DNA of 64,000 nt from Platerodrilus igneus (GCA_036346225.1 JARFIW010001215.1:4850501-4914500), one strand, 5' to 3'. Positions 22,665 through 33,717 are shown, counted from the first letter of the stretch. Translations and numbers: made by a program. The notes: generated by a model not told the origin, from the sequence alone.

Positions 22665-23867
22665 TTATTGTTTTATTCTTCTTGTATATATAGTAATTGT
22701 CAGCAAACCATTTATAATTTTATATATAAAAACCATACTATTATATTTCATTTGTTCCTGAACATTTAAAAAATTCAGGCATTCTAACATTTTACGGACT
22801 TTGGCAAATCTGCTACATTTTAATAAACATCTCATTGCACGATTTTGTATCTTTTGCAATCTTTCCAAATCACTTTGGTTTGAGACAAATAAAATGGTGC
22901 TGCAATATGTTAGGTGTGGATAAACTATTGCTCTATATAAAGCAAAACTTGATAGCTTTGCACTAATTCTTCTCAGAAATCCAACCTTTTTGCTTACTTT
23001 ATTTATAACCATCTGTAGATGCATTTTAAAAGTTAATTTTCGGTCGATTATTACACCAAGGTATTTAATGTTCTCTACCAGTTCAATATCAGACCCATCT
23101 ATTTGTACATTCCTATTTTCTATTTTTATCATTTGATAACTTCTATCATTCGTTAACAACATCCATTTTGTTTTATCAACATTTATCTTCAGCTTATTTC
23201 CAACTAAATATTTGCTAATTTTTATTAAGTCACTATTTACAGATTGAATCAGGTTTATTACATTTGCACCTTCAGCATATATTAAAGTGTCATCAGCAAA
23301 CATATGCATCTTTGTTACCTTCACTACATTCACTATATCGTTTATGTAAATTATAAAAAGCAATGGTCCCAAAATACTTCCTTGTGGAACACCCCACTCA
23401 ATTTCTGATTTACTAGATGTTTCCCGTTGCCATCTCGTTTCTTGCTCCCTGTTTTGTAGGTAGTCTTTAAACCACTCTAACGCATTGTCTTTAACTCCAT
23501 ATTTTTCCAATTTTTGAATGAGAATATTTCTACTTATAGTCTCAAATGCTCTTTTGTAATCTATAAAGACTGCACACACCGCCTTTCCTTTATCCATTGA
23601 TTCTTTCCAGTCATTTATAATTAGCTGAATCGCTGTTTCACACAAGCGTTTCGTTCGAAAACCAGACTGATAGGTGGTTAATATATTAGTCTCATCCAAG
23701 AATTGCTTCAGTTGCTTATATATTACTGTTTCAAATATCTTTTCAATTGTGGCCAACATATTTATAGGCCTGTACTCTTCGCATTTCTTTGTTGATACTA
23801 CTTTTTGAATTGGTGTAATTGTTGATATCTTTAAGTCCTTGGGCACAATGCCATGCATAAGAGACAT
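22665..23867 (-). CDS. Reverse transcriptase of the CR1/Jockey-type element
   Basis: 400 codons, open. Motifs in order: YRPINMLATIEKIFE (residues about 32-46), YQSGFR (66-71), FIDYKRAFET (101-110, first catalytic Asp), GVPQGSILGPLLF (159-171), FADDTLIYA (190-198, catalytic pair), LKINVDKT, and IKYLGVIIDRKL. The C-terminal third has HLTYCSTILF and LQKIQNRAMRCLL, typical of the superfamily. Upstream the frame continues, after a break, through SPDGV and VLKELFDIIG (23960-23870). This domain looks intact in isolation. Confidence 0.85.
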   Translation of the reverse strand: MSLMHGIVPKDLKISTITPIQKVVSTKKCEEYRPINMLATIEKIFETVIYKQLKQFLDETNILTTYQSGFRTKRLCETAIQLIINDWKESMDKGKAVCAVFIDYKRAFETISRNILIQKLEKYGVKDNALEWFKDYLQNREQETRWQRETSSKSEIEWGVPQGSILGPLLFIIYINDIVNVVKVTKMHMFADDTLIYAEGANVINLIQSVNSDLIKISKYLVGNKLKINVDKTKWMLLTNDRSYQMIKIENRNVQIDGSDIELVENIKYLGVIIDRKLTFKMHLQMVINKVSKKVGFLRRISAKLSSFALYRAIVYPHLTYCSTILFVSNQSDLERLQKIQNRAMRCLLKCSRFAKVRKMLECLNFLNVQEQMKYNSMVFIYKIINGLLTITIYTRRIKQ

Positions 23868-24090
23868 ATTTATTATGTTTAGTAGCGGATAACCAATAAT
23901 ATCAAAAAGTTCTTTAAGAACTCTACTGTTTACACCATCCGGGCTGGGCTGCTTTTATTTGCTTGCTTATATACCAATTCTTTTAGTTCATGTATTTTTA
24001 ATAATTTAAAAGTACTTAATTCCTTCAGGCTTGTACGTATTTGGTCGTGAAACTCAAACTTTTCAATACCAATTGATGATGTAATTTCTG

Positions 24091-24540
24091 TTATACTATT
24101 TCTGAAGTATTGAAGTTTTCAGCAATAGTCTTGTCATTAGTTTCTAGTGTATTCTCAAATATAATGTGTTTACTATTTTGAAAACGTTCGGTTTTTAATA
24201 CAAGTTTTAAAGTCTTCCACATTTTTACTGGGTTACTTTTATTTTCATCTATTTTCTTTTCATAATATTTAATCTTAGCTCTACGGATCCTGAATATCAC
24301 ATTATTTCTGCATTCTTTGTATGCTTTCCAACCTTCCATACTTCTTGTGAATGTAAATTTTTTATAAAATTTATTTCGTACATTAATTACTCTTTGTATT
24401 TCTCCATTAAACCATAATTTTGAACTATTTTGTGACACCTCCTTGTCATATGAATTATGGTGAATTGCATTTTTAATGTTTGTGTAAAATGTTTTATAAA
24501 GTTTATCGATGTCGGTTATTTCATACTTCCAATCTGCCAA
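24091..24540 (-). CDS. Linker between endonuclease and RT
   Basis: 149 codons, Lys/Asn-rich, of the kind that joins endonuclease to RT in CR1/Jockey elements (SSKLWFNGEIQRVINVRNKF and IKYYEKKIDENKSNPVKMWK). It is part of ORF2; the Met at 24540 is internal, not a real start. Confidence 0.6.
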   Translation of the reverse strand: MADWKYEITDIDKLYKTFYTNIKNAIHHNSYDKEVSQNSSKLWFNGEIQRVINVRNKFYKKFTFTRSMEGWKAYKECRNNVIFRIRRAKIKYYEKKIDENKSNPVKMWKTLKLVLKTERFQNSKHIIFENTLETNDKTIAENFNTSEIV

Positions 24541-24639
24541 TATTAACTCGTTCTTTATGGCCTCATAGTTAAGAATTTTTTTTATTTTGCTTTCTGCATC
24601 AACTTGGAGTTTTTGTGTGATGTGACTAATGTCTGCAAC

Positions 24640-25220
24640 AACAATACTATGATCTGTAACTTTTGGAGTGTGCCATACTGTACTTTTTAATCCATTATTA
24701 TTAGCTATATTATATTATATTAGTTATCCACAGTCCTTTACAATATTTTTTAACTTAATTGTATAGAAATCATTTATTTTATTCCAATCAATATTGTAAT
24801 CCCCAATCAGGATGATATCTTCACTACCACGTGATTCTACTAGTTCTTCTAACAAATTTTCCAACAGGTTTAGAAAATTTGCACAAGTTCCACTCGGTGA
24901 ACGGTAAAACGCAGCTATATTTATAGTTCTACTATTCAACTTAATATTACCAACAATACCCCAATATTCTAAATGGAGGCTATACTCTTTTAATATTTCA
25001 AACTGTAGAAATGACTGATAGTAAATTATGACACCTCCTGTGTGTCGTGAACTAGAATCAACCCTACCTAAACTGTATCCTTTTATGCCTATTTCATTAC
25101 TTTCAATACAATTTGTCAGATGTGTTTCTGTTAAACATACCAATATTGGTTTTTCTCGATTGATTAGCTGTTCTATCTCGTCAAAATGTGTAATTAAGCA
25201 TTGTGTATTTAAGCATAAAA
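24640..25220 (-). pseudogene. Apurinic-like endonuclease of the CR1/Jockey-type element
   Basis: 139-codon frame (25143-24724) with CLTETHL (catalytic Glu), GGVIIYYQSFL, INIAAFYRSPSG and ILIGDYNIDWN (catalytic Asp). A shift near 24724 leads to the DHSIVVAD motif (about 24650) with the catalytic His. These are the EEP-fold nuclease motifs of non-LTR retrotransposons, which nick the target for target-primed reverse transcription. Confidence 0.75.
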
Positions 25221-25269
25221 TTATTGACTTATAGTCTGCTGTTATATTTAAACATCTAGAAGGTAATTG

Positions 25270-25653
25270 CTATAAATAGTTTATTTTACGCTTTTGTAGT
25301 TCAATAATCCTTTTAAAACATGTACAATTATAGTCCCATACTGTATGCTGCTCATCTATTTCTATATTTAAACGACTTTTTGCTTCCACACAGTTAATAC
25401 ACTTAAATTGACTTTCTTGACAATCTGCTTCATTATGAGATTGTGCACACCGTGGGCACACTACACTCCCTTTGCATTCTTTGGCAATATGCCCAAACTT
25501 ACAACACATAACATCTTTTTATTGCCACATGCTCTAATACCTTACATCTCCTCCATCCTATTCTCAATAGTTCTTCTCTCATAATGTATTTAAATGTATC
25601 TGTATCCACTTCTACAATAATGTTGAATAACTCTTTAACAATTTTGGTTTCAT
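25270..25653 (-). pseudogene. ORF1 C-terminal half: CCHC knuckles
   Basis: Continuation of ORF1 on the far side of RTE-B. A frame ending at 25270 reads CCKFGHIAKECKG, CPRCAQSHNEADC and CINCVEA, three Cys/His knuckles as in Jockey-like ORF1 proteins that bind the element RNA. The one-base shift near 25510 separates it from the RRM-like middle part. Confidence 0.65.
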
Positions 25654-25942
25654 ACTTAATATTCCCATTTCGAATGGACCTGCACCTTGCCGAAGTTCTA
25701 GATTACTAGAACAGGTGAAATGGCTTGCGTGTTCTAATGAGCTAAAGAGCCAAACTACAGGTCCAACCAAAGTAGTAGGGTCGTTAGTGAGGAACCAGAC
25801 TAAGACAGGTCCCCGAAAGAGGGCAGCGGCTCTTTCGGTACTTAGATTGGCAGAGACCATAGGGGTCGGTATGGCAGTCTAAGACTCACTACCGCGATGT
25901 GGAAGGCAACGGGAAACCACCACATTACCTCCCAAGTACACA

Positions 25943-26239
25943 TTACATGTGATTTTCCAATGCTCCACCCGAAGGTACTACATTGGCCAGGAAGCGAGTT
26001 TTTTTTTACCTGGAAAATTTTGAATTTTGCCGAATCCTTGCTGTTCCAAGCAAGGTAGGGATCTTTAACGTGCGTGACAACACTCACACACGGGACCTCC
26101 ATTTTACCTCTCATCCGAACGAGGGTGTATTTTTGTGAAAAATGCTCGCCTAACATTTTTCAAGCGGACCGTGTCGGGATTCGAACCCGGGACCTTGGGC
26201 GTAGTAGTCACACACATACCACTACGCCACGGGGCCGCC
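25943..26239 (-). mobile_element. tRNA-derived SINE in the RTE-B leader
   Basis: 297 bases flanked by a 15 bp duplication, CCTCCCAAGTACACA, at 25928-25942 and 26240-26254. On the minus strand the head has a perfect pol III A box TGGCGTAGTGG (26229-26219) and B box GGTTCGAATCC (26187-26177). The body contains CACGTTAAAGATCCC, GGGACCTCC-complement and ATGAGAGGTAAAATGG segments that resemble central domains shared by invertebrate SINE families. Its absence from the RTE-A leader, where the CCTCCCAAGTACACA target is single, confirms a later insertion. Confidence 0.85.
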
Positions 26240-26374
26240 CCTCCCAAGTACACAGCGTACCTAAATTATAATAAAATAATGGCATTCTCTGGGGTAAAAG
26301 ATTCCGGAGTTAAAATAGTCCCCATTCGGATCTCCGGGAGGGGACTACTTCGGAGGATGCGATCGGAAAGTTAA

Positions 26375-27260
26375 GAATAAGAGTCGGGAACATTTTGCGA
26401 GTCGGAGCGTGGAATGTTAGAACTATGAAGCGATTGGGTAAGCTAGAGAACCTAAAAATCGAAATGAATAGGTTATCATTAGACATAGTAGGGATCAGCG
26501 AAGTTCGGTGGCCAGAGGCGGGGGATTTTTGGAGTGGAGACTTCAGGGTAATTCATACAGGTGCCTAGGAAGGAAATTTGGATGTGGGGATAGTTATGCG
26601 GAAAAAGATAGGATACTGTGTAGAAAATTACTTACAAAAGAATGAAAGAGTACTCATGGTTAGATTAGAATCTAAACCGGTAAACACAGTAATAATACAA
26701 GTATACATGCCCACCTCTAGCTACAGTGACGAAGAGGTAGAAGCAACCTACAAAGATATCGAAGACATATTAAGACACATAAAAGGACATGAAAATTTAA
26801 TAATTACGGGGGATTTTAATGCAGTGGTAGTTGAGGGTAGGGAAGGAGCGATAGTAGGTTTATTTGGTTTAGGCACTAGAAACGACAGAGGAAATAGGCT
26901 GGTAGAATTTTGCGACAAGAACAATTTAATCATTACAAACACATTATTTCAACATCATGCTAGAAGACGATATACGTGGAAGATGCCAGGAGATATAGGA
27001 AGATATCAAATAGATTACATTCTTGTTAGACAACGGTTTAGAAATCAGGTAAAAGACTGTAGAAGCTACCCAGAAGCAGATATAGATACTGACCACAACA
27101 TCGTAATTATGAAGGCCGCACTTAAATTTAAAAATTTGAAAAAAAGAAACGGAAAAAGGCACTTGGACCTACAGAAACTAAAAGAGAAAGATATTCAAGA
27201 AAGATTCGAAAAAAGGTCAAATGAATTGCTCAAAGATATCGGGGAAAATATCTGATACTA
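26375..27260 (+). pseudogene. RTE-B endonuclease
   Basis: Motifs: GAWNVRTM (about 26400), [11 protein letters not shown] (about 26485, catalytic Glu), VNTVIIQVYMPTSS (about 26685-26725), LIITGDFNAVV (about 26797-26830, catalytic Asp) and DTDHNIVIMKA (about 27089-27121, catalytic His). The main frame is 26578-27255, with a TAG at about 26567 upstream and a shift near 27246. This is the family often mis-annotated as a craniofacial development protein in arthropod gene sets. Confidence 0.8.
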
Positions 27261-29126
27261 AGGAAGTAGTAACAGAATGGAATAACATTAAATCCAGCCT
27301 CGACATGGCGGCCAGAGATATTCTGGGGTATACACAAAAAGTAAATAAGAAACCATGGATAACAAAGGATATCCTGAATTTAATAGAAGAAAGACGAAAA
27401 TACAAAAATAAATCAGACGAAACAGGAAAACAGATACAAAGCCATAAAATGGGAAATTATTCGAAAATGCAGGAAAGCTAAAGAACAATGGATTGATGAA
27501 AAGTGCAAAGAGGTACAAACTAAGATGGAAGTAGGAAAAACAGATGAAGCATACAAACTAATTAGAATCAATTTTAGGGATATAGAACCGTATAGCAAAA
27601 ATATAAGGGACGCGGGAGGAAATGTCATTATAGAAAATGTAGAGAAAGTGGGTAGATGGCAAGAATATATAGAGAATTTATATGCAGGAGAAGAACTAAC
27701 TGCATTAAAAAAGGAATCAGACATTGAAAATGATGACTTGGGATATCCTATACTTAGAGATGAATTTGAAATAGCATTAAAGGGTCTGAAAAATGGTAAG
27801 GCGCCGGGTACAGATAAGGTGCAAGCGGAGACTCTAAAAGCCGCTGGGCAAGCAGTAACAGAACGTCTCTTCCAACTTGTAAGCTATATGTATGAGACAG
27901 GCGAGATACCCAAAGATTTCAAACATAACATCATAGTAACTATACCAAAAAAGAAAGGCGTAGATAGATGTGAAAATTTTCGAACAATAAGCTTGACAGC
28001 ACACGTATCAAAAATATTAAGTAGAATTGTACAAAGACGAATGGAAAAACAGGCTGAAGAAATACTAGGAGAAGACCAATTTGGGTTTATGCGAAACAGG
28101 GGAACACGGCAGGCTATCTTAGCTCTGAGGGTGATAATGGAGTAAACAATAGAAAAAGGGGAAAGCGTGTATATAGGGTTTGTAGATCTGGAAAAAGCAT
28201 TTGACAATGTAAAATGGAAAAAAAGGTTCGAAATACTCAAAAAGATTGGAATGAGTTATAGGGATAGACGGATAGTACATAGCTTATACAAAGAGCAAAC
28301 AGGAGTAATAGAATTAGAGCAGGAACGTAGAGAAGTAAACATCAGGAAAGGGGTAAGACAGGGATGTTCCCTATCCCCACTAATTTTTAACTTGTACATT
28401 GAGGCAATGAATACTGTCAAATGCAGGAAGACATTTGGAATTACTATGCAGGGACAAAAAATAGATATGCTTAGATTTGCAGATGATATAGCGGTATTAG
28501 CATCTAGCAAGAAAGAGTTAGAAGCTGCTCTCAATGAAATGGAAACGGTTCTAACAGAGAGATACGGTATGAAAATTAACAAAAGTAAAACTAAAGTACT
28601 AGTATGCAAAGGAGGGAAAAATAAATCAAAAACAAGAATACGAATATGTAACACGAACTTACAAGAAGTTAAGGATTTCTGCTACCTAGGAAGCCAAATA
28701 ACGCAAGATGGGAAAAGCACAAAAGATATAAAACAAAGATTAGCACAAGGTCGTGCTACATTTAACAAGAAAAAGCAACTACTGTGCTCAAAGACCACAA
28801 ACATAGAAACAAGGAAAAGATTGCTCAAAACATATGTGTGGATCACAGCACTGTATGGCTGTGAAGCCTGGACAGTGGGAGAAGCGGACAAGAAAAAGGT
28901 AGAAGCCTTTGAAATGTGGTGCTACAGACATATGATGAAGATATCATGGACAGACAAAGTTAAGAACGAAGAGGTACTAAAAATGGTAGGGGAAGAAAGA
29001 AATATGTGGAAAATGGTAAAAAATAGGAGAGATAGGATGATAGGCCACATACTACGGCATGAAGGAATAGTGCGGAATATACTAGAAGCAGAGATAGGAA
29101 AAAGAGAAGAGGTAGACCTAGGTTAG
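27221..29126 (+). pseudogene. RTE-B reverse transcriptase
   Basis: Three frames: 27221-27481, 27525-28145 and 28167-29126. Visible are KNGKAPGTDKVQAE (about 27791), IPKDFKHNIIVTIPKKKG, FRTISLTAHVSKIL, QFGFMRNRGTRQAI, then FVDLEKAFDNVKW (first catalytic Asp), GVRQGCSLSPLIF and MLRFADDIAVLAS (28467-28505, residues 101-113 of the last frame) with the catalytic pair intact. A TAA at 28143-28145 sits where Lys is expected. The C-terminal MWCYRHMMKISWTDKV and MIGHILRHEGI segments are characteristic of RTE. Confidence 0.85.
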
Positions 29127-30293
29127 ACTACTGCACACAGATAGTGAAAGATGTAGGCTGTAGGAGTTTCAGGAAAATGTGTAGGCTAGCTCAGAAGAGA
29201 AATCAATGGAGGTACGCATCCAACCAGTCCCAAGATGGATAAATTAATGACGAAGAAAGTAGCTGCACTTAAACATGATATTTATTATAAGCAACTACAA
29301 GCATTGGAGGGGCAATATTCTCGAATAATGGTAATTGCGTGAAAGCATTTACTGGAAAACTATTATTTCGGCAAATGTCTAAGTGTTGGGGGATCTTGGC
29401 AGCCACAGGTTGCTTAACCCCCTTCAATAAATCTCTGTGAAATAGGGCATAATATTAGAAAAAAATATAAGGGGAATCGAGCTGTATTGCTGTGTGAGAA
29501 TTTCAGGGAACTATGTAGGTTAGTTTAGAAAAGAAATAAGTGCAGGTACATGTCCACCCAGTTTTGAGACGGGAAACCCAATGACGAAAAAATAAGTGCA
29601 GACAAATCTGATGATTATTATAAACAACTAGTTGTTTGTTGTGAAATATCTGCAACTAATGTTGACTGTGCGAAAAACATATTGGAAAAAAATTAAATCA
29701 GTAAATGTTCAAGTGCTGGGGGAACTTGGCAGCCACAGGATGCTTACCCCCCTTCGCAACCACTGAATGTCGGAGAAATAGGGTATATAATTGTAAAACA
29801 ATAGAAGGTGACCAAACTACATCTAACAAGAAAGAACAACGCCTATGATGAAAGACAAGAAACATAGAACAAAAAGTTGTTGAAAGCGTATGTGTGGAGC
29901 ACAGCACAGACAATATGCCTACGAAATAGGTGCAGTCTGAAAAGCAGACAGAAGAACAGTACGGCCTTTGAAATGCCATGCTTCAGATGTTTGAGGATGG
30001 ACAGACAAAGGTAATAACAAATAGGTTATAGAAACAGTAAGGGAACAAGGATATCTTTGGGAAAAAATATGAGAAATAGAAGGGCATAATACGTTCTAAG
30101 GCATTTTTGGGGAATAGTATGGGATATATGACAAGCAGAGATAGGAAAAAAGAGGCGGATGTAGACCTAGATCAGATAGTGATAGATGCAGACTGTGCAA
30201 ATTTTGGGGAAATCTGTAGGTTAGTTCAGAATAGTAAACAATGATGGTACGCGTCTAACCAGTTTCAGGACTGAAGACCCAATGATGATGATG
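29100..30293 (+). repeat. Composite RTE 3' end with three decayed copies of the ORF terminus
   Basis: The end of the ORF, translated roughly as LDYCTQIVKDVGCRSF...MCRLAQKRNQW, recurs in degenerate form at about 29110-29260, 29490-29600 and 30160-30280. The last is preceded (29810-30130) by a decayed repeat of the upstream RT C-terminus (compare 28760-29100). Modules with AAATAGGG and CTTGGCAGCCACAGG recur too (29380 and 29720). RTE-A carries the same architecture at 35990-36780. Confidence 0.65.
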
Positions 30294-31033
30294 ACTTAAT
30301 ATTCATTTGAAAATTTTGTTTATGCTCATCTAACTTATTTTGATTTATTATTTTTTTGTAAATGCTTTCTTTGCCACTTTCATCTACTCCTATAATTTTT
30401 ATCATTGGAAGTCTTTTTAATGGAATCTTTACAGTATATTCTTCTCCCATTTTTTGTGATATAGTTTTCTTCATCACCTCTACTGCCCTATTATTTTCAC
30501 ATTCAATAACAATACCACCATTTTTTGTAGTTTTTCCTACACTTACTCCAATTTCTAAACTAACAGGGTCAATATTATCTTTCAATTTTTTAAGGGTTTC
30601 CTTAGAGTCTGTTTTTCCACCAATTTTATCTATTATTACTATAGGAGATCGAGATACATTCCGTTTAGTGACTGCACTGTACAATTTATTAACATTGAGT
30701 TCTGCCTCTGGACACTTTTGTTCGAATAATTTATTTTTTATTTCTACCAAGTCTTTACTCTGTTCATCAAACTTTTTTAAAAGTTCCTCATGAGTTCTTT
30801 CCAGGGATTGTAATTTTTGCATAACTTCCCCAAGTACATATTTTGTCTCAGTCACTTGCTTTTCACACTTTAAACAATAAAATTTTAAAACTCTTCCTTT
30901 TTTTTTACTGCATACATCTTATTTCAGAACTTGATAAGTCTGTACAGTCAAAATGTACTATTTTTGTACACCCATCACACTCACAACATTTGTCATCTTC
31001 TATATTTAGATTACATTCCCAACAAACATGCAT
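30265..31033 (-). pseudogene. ORF1 N-terminal half: PHD-type zinc finger and coiled coil
   Basis: ATG at 31033-31031. The first about 60 codons hold CWEC, then CCECDGC, then HFDC, and after a one-base shift in an A8 run (about 30903) FYCLKC. The order C-x2-C, C-x2-C, H-x2-C, C-x2-C is that of a PHD finger. Then comes a 196-codon frame (30855-30265) with a Leu/Glu heptad region (EVMQKLQSLERTHEELLKKF) and a mixed alpha/beta segment. PHD fingers are known in ORF1 of some CR1/L2 relatives. The frame is cut at 30304 by RTE-B and resumes at 25653. Confidence 0.65.
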
Positions 31034-31430
31034 ATTATACCCTTATTATTAATACTTTTACCAAAAATATGTTTGCATATTTTTCAAAACAACTTTCTTT
31101 CAATTTGCTGGGTTCAGTCCTGTACAATAACAAAACAATGTGGCAATTGTAATTGCAGAGATAAGAGCTAGTTATTGTGAAGATAACTGTTGATAATAAC
31201 CAAACGTTTGTATACTACCAATTTAAAATGTTAGTTTTCTGTTGATATCATAGTTGTGATGCACTTTTTATAAAAAAAAGTTTAGTAGTTTGAAAGCCTG
31301 TCTAGTTAGCTCTAAGATGATACCAAATTTGATATATAAGTAGCACTTTTTATCAGTTAATTTTAATATACTTTGAGGAGCACATTAACACTTTGTTAAC
31401 AAAACCAATCACTATACTATACATCATAAG

Positions 31431-32084
31431 TGGACCCGGTTTCGCTCTGAACTTAATAAATTAAAACAATTGGAAATCCCTCGCTTTGCTATATGCATCA
31501 ATCCTGAAATTATTGAAGCTCATGGTTTTTGCGACGCGAGTTCGCGAGCCTATGGTGCTTGCATTTACATGAGATCAATTACTTATGATGGTGTTATCTC
31601 TTGCCAGCTTCTTTGTTCAAAGAGCAAAGTAGCTCCATTGAAGACGCTCACTATTCCCAAATTGGAGCTCTGTGGAGCCCTACTTTTATCAAAACTAATG
31701 TCCACGGTAATCAGTGCTATAAGGTACAAAATTGATAATTGCTATCTATGGACAGACTCCACGATTGTACTTGGCTGACTGAAAACGCCACCGCATCTCT
31801 TAAAAACGTTTGTGTCCCACAGAGTAGCGGAAATTCAGCATATTACTTGTGATTGGACTTGGTCTCACATTTCAACCCATAACAACGTGGCCGACATATT
31901 GTCTCGTGGTTTAATGCCATCTCAATTGAAAACGTGTAATGTTTGGTGGAATGCCCCAGATTTTCTTTACAAAACTCAAATCGAACACTCTGAAATCCCT
32001 GAAATCCCGAAATCAAAGAAAAAATCGTCACTCTTGTGGTTAGCGAAAACAAAAATTTTCCATTTGAAAAGTACTCTAGCTTAA
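31431..32084 (+). pseudogene. BEL/Pao RT thumb / RNase H region
   Basis: Directly continues the RT frame after the nested insert, beginning WTRFRSELNKL. HGFCDASSRAYGACIYMRS (about 31520-31575) is the RNase H first Asp motif, KLELCGALLLSKL holds the Glu, and LWTDSTIVLG the third acidic residue. A TGA follows immediately where Trp is usual, at 31776-31778. HNNVADILSRG (about 31880) is the conserved end of the domain. Confidence 0.8.
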
Positions 32085-33539
32085 GCAAACTCGAAAGAAT
32101 AATCGCTTATTGCTTGCGTTTCAGACATAACTCCTCTGTTAAACGTGAATTGAGAAAGTTTGACTCTTTGACCTTTAAAGAAATTAAGTCTGCTCTTATG
32201 TGTTTAGTGAAAATTTCTCAACTAGAATCTTTTTGGGAAGAAATAAAATTTCTAAGTTCTCAAAAAAGCATCTCCTCTCGTAGTAAGCTACTAAATCTAC
32301 CCCCATTTCTTGACAATGATGGATTTCTTCGTGTAGGAGGACGCATTCAAAATTCTGATTACGAATTCGATAAGAAACATCCTATTCTTCTGGATAGTCG
32401 ACATCACCTTTCAAATCTACTAGCTTCACGCGAACACATTAGACTTCTTCATTGTGGTCCTCAATTACTCATTTCTTGCATAAGAGAACGGTTTTGGTTC
32501 ACAAATGGTAGGAATTTAGTTCGAAAAATAGTACACAATTGTATCAAATGTTTTAAGTGCTCTCCCAAAACTATTAATCCAATAATGGGTAACTTACCCC
32601 GCGACAGAATTTCTCCAAATTTTCCGTTTGCTGTTGTAGGTACAGATTATGCCGGACCCATTTTAATTAAAAGCAAAAGCGGACGTGGTTGTACAACTAC
32701 CAAAAGTTACATTTGTTTATTTATATGTTTCTCCACAAAAGCAATTCATGTTGAACTTGTTAGCGATCTTTCCACTCAAGCATTTTTAATGTGTTTAAGA
32801 AGATTTGTTGCTCGTCGTGGCAAGCCAGCGAAAATATATTCTGACAACGCCACCAATTTTGTTGGTGCACACTCCACATTGAAAGAATTGTATAAATTTG
32901 TTAAATTGAACAAAGATTCTCTCACTGATATTGCATCAAATTTAGGCATTGAATGGCATTTTATACCTCCCCAATCTCCGCACTTCGGCGGCCTTTGGGA
33001 AACCGGCGTTAAAAGCATAAAGCATCACTTAAAACGCTCTATCGGAAACACTCTTCTGACTTTCGAAGAACTTTATACTTTATTGGCTCAAATTAAATCA
33101 ATCCTAAATTCAAGACCGCTTTATCCTTTGTCCTCTGACCCTCATGACTTCACCCCCCCTCACACCTGCACATTTTATAATTGGACGGCACATGGATACA
33201 ATTCCACATCCTGATGTCACTGATACTGCTGCATCTCGCTTATAAAACTTTGCTCTTATTCAAAAATCGCAGCAACTATTTTGGAAAAGGTGGAAGTTAC
33301 AGTACATCTGTGAATTGCAACATCGCATCAAGTGGCAAGCAAATTGTGGTATGCTTAAACCTGGACAATTGATTATCCTTAAAGACGACAACGCGCCTGT
33401 TTCTTCGTGGAAGCTTGGTCGTATAATAGAAACTCATGGTGGTGGAGATGGAGTAAGTCGTGTTGCAACAATAAGGACCAGCAGCGGGTTTGTTAAGCGC
33501 TCCTTTGCGAAGATTTGCCCTTTACCTGAATGTGAGTAG
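32036..33539 (+). pseudogene. BEL/Pao integrase and C-terminal domain
   Basis: 392-codon frame with LRVGGRI, an HHCC zinc region (REHIRLLHCG..., CIKCFKC), and the catalytic core: VVGTDYAGPI (first Asp), IYSDNATNFVGA (second Asp) and PHFGGLWETGVKSIK (Glu). A shift near 33160-33215 leads to LKPGQLIILKDDNAPVSSWKLGRI at 33361-33430, the DUF5641-type C-terminal domain, with the stop at 33537-33539. All three DDE residues are visible; only the frame break disables this part. Confidence 0.8.
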
Positions 33540-33717
33540 TGAATGTGTTTAGTTCGAGTTTGTTTTATGTTGCGTTTGTCTGCGTGTAGTGTTTATAGAT
33601 TAGAATTATTACTCACAAAATGTTTGATTTAGTGTAAGAAATTAATTTGTTACAGGCATTTTCATTTTGTAAGTTTTGTTGTTTGAATAATATGCCTTCT
33701 TTTCGGGGCTCACTTTA

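Larger units (their letters stand above)
25665..30293 (+). mobile_element. RTE-clade non-LTR element RTE-B
   Basis: 4629 bases bounded by ACTTAATATTC at 25654-25664 and 30294-30304, an 11 bp target duplication. It starts CCATTTCGAATGG and ends GATGATGATGA, a short trinucleotide-like tail of the sort RTE elements carry instead of poly(A). It holds a leader with a SINE inside, an endonuclease-RT ORF in several frames, and an unusually long composite 3' region. It lies in ORF1 of the CR1/Jockey-type element, opposite in orientation. Confidence 0.9.
22431..31424 (-). mobile_element. CR1/Jockey-type non-LTR retrotransposon with PHD-finger ORF1, nested in BEL pol
   Basis: Read on the minus strand: 5' UTR (31424-31034), ORF1 (PHD finger, coiled coil, knuckles), endonuclease, RT, 3' UTR (22664-22431). 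Subtracting RTE-B, nested in ORF1, it is about 4.35 kb and near full length. CATAA occurs at 22426-22430 and again at 31425-31429 and may be the target duplication. There is no poly(A) tail. Frame breaks occur at 23868-24091, 24540-24724 and in ORF1, so it is probably inactive. Confidence 0.8.

Noticed and set aside
26177..26239. Functional tRNA gene on the minus strand
   Set aside because: It is the head of a 297 bp element with a 15 bp target duplication; the acceptor stem does not close.
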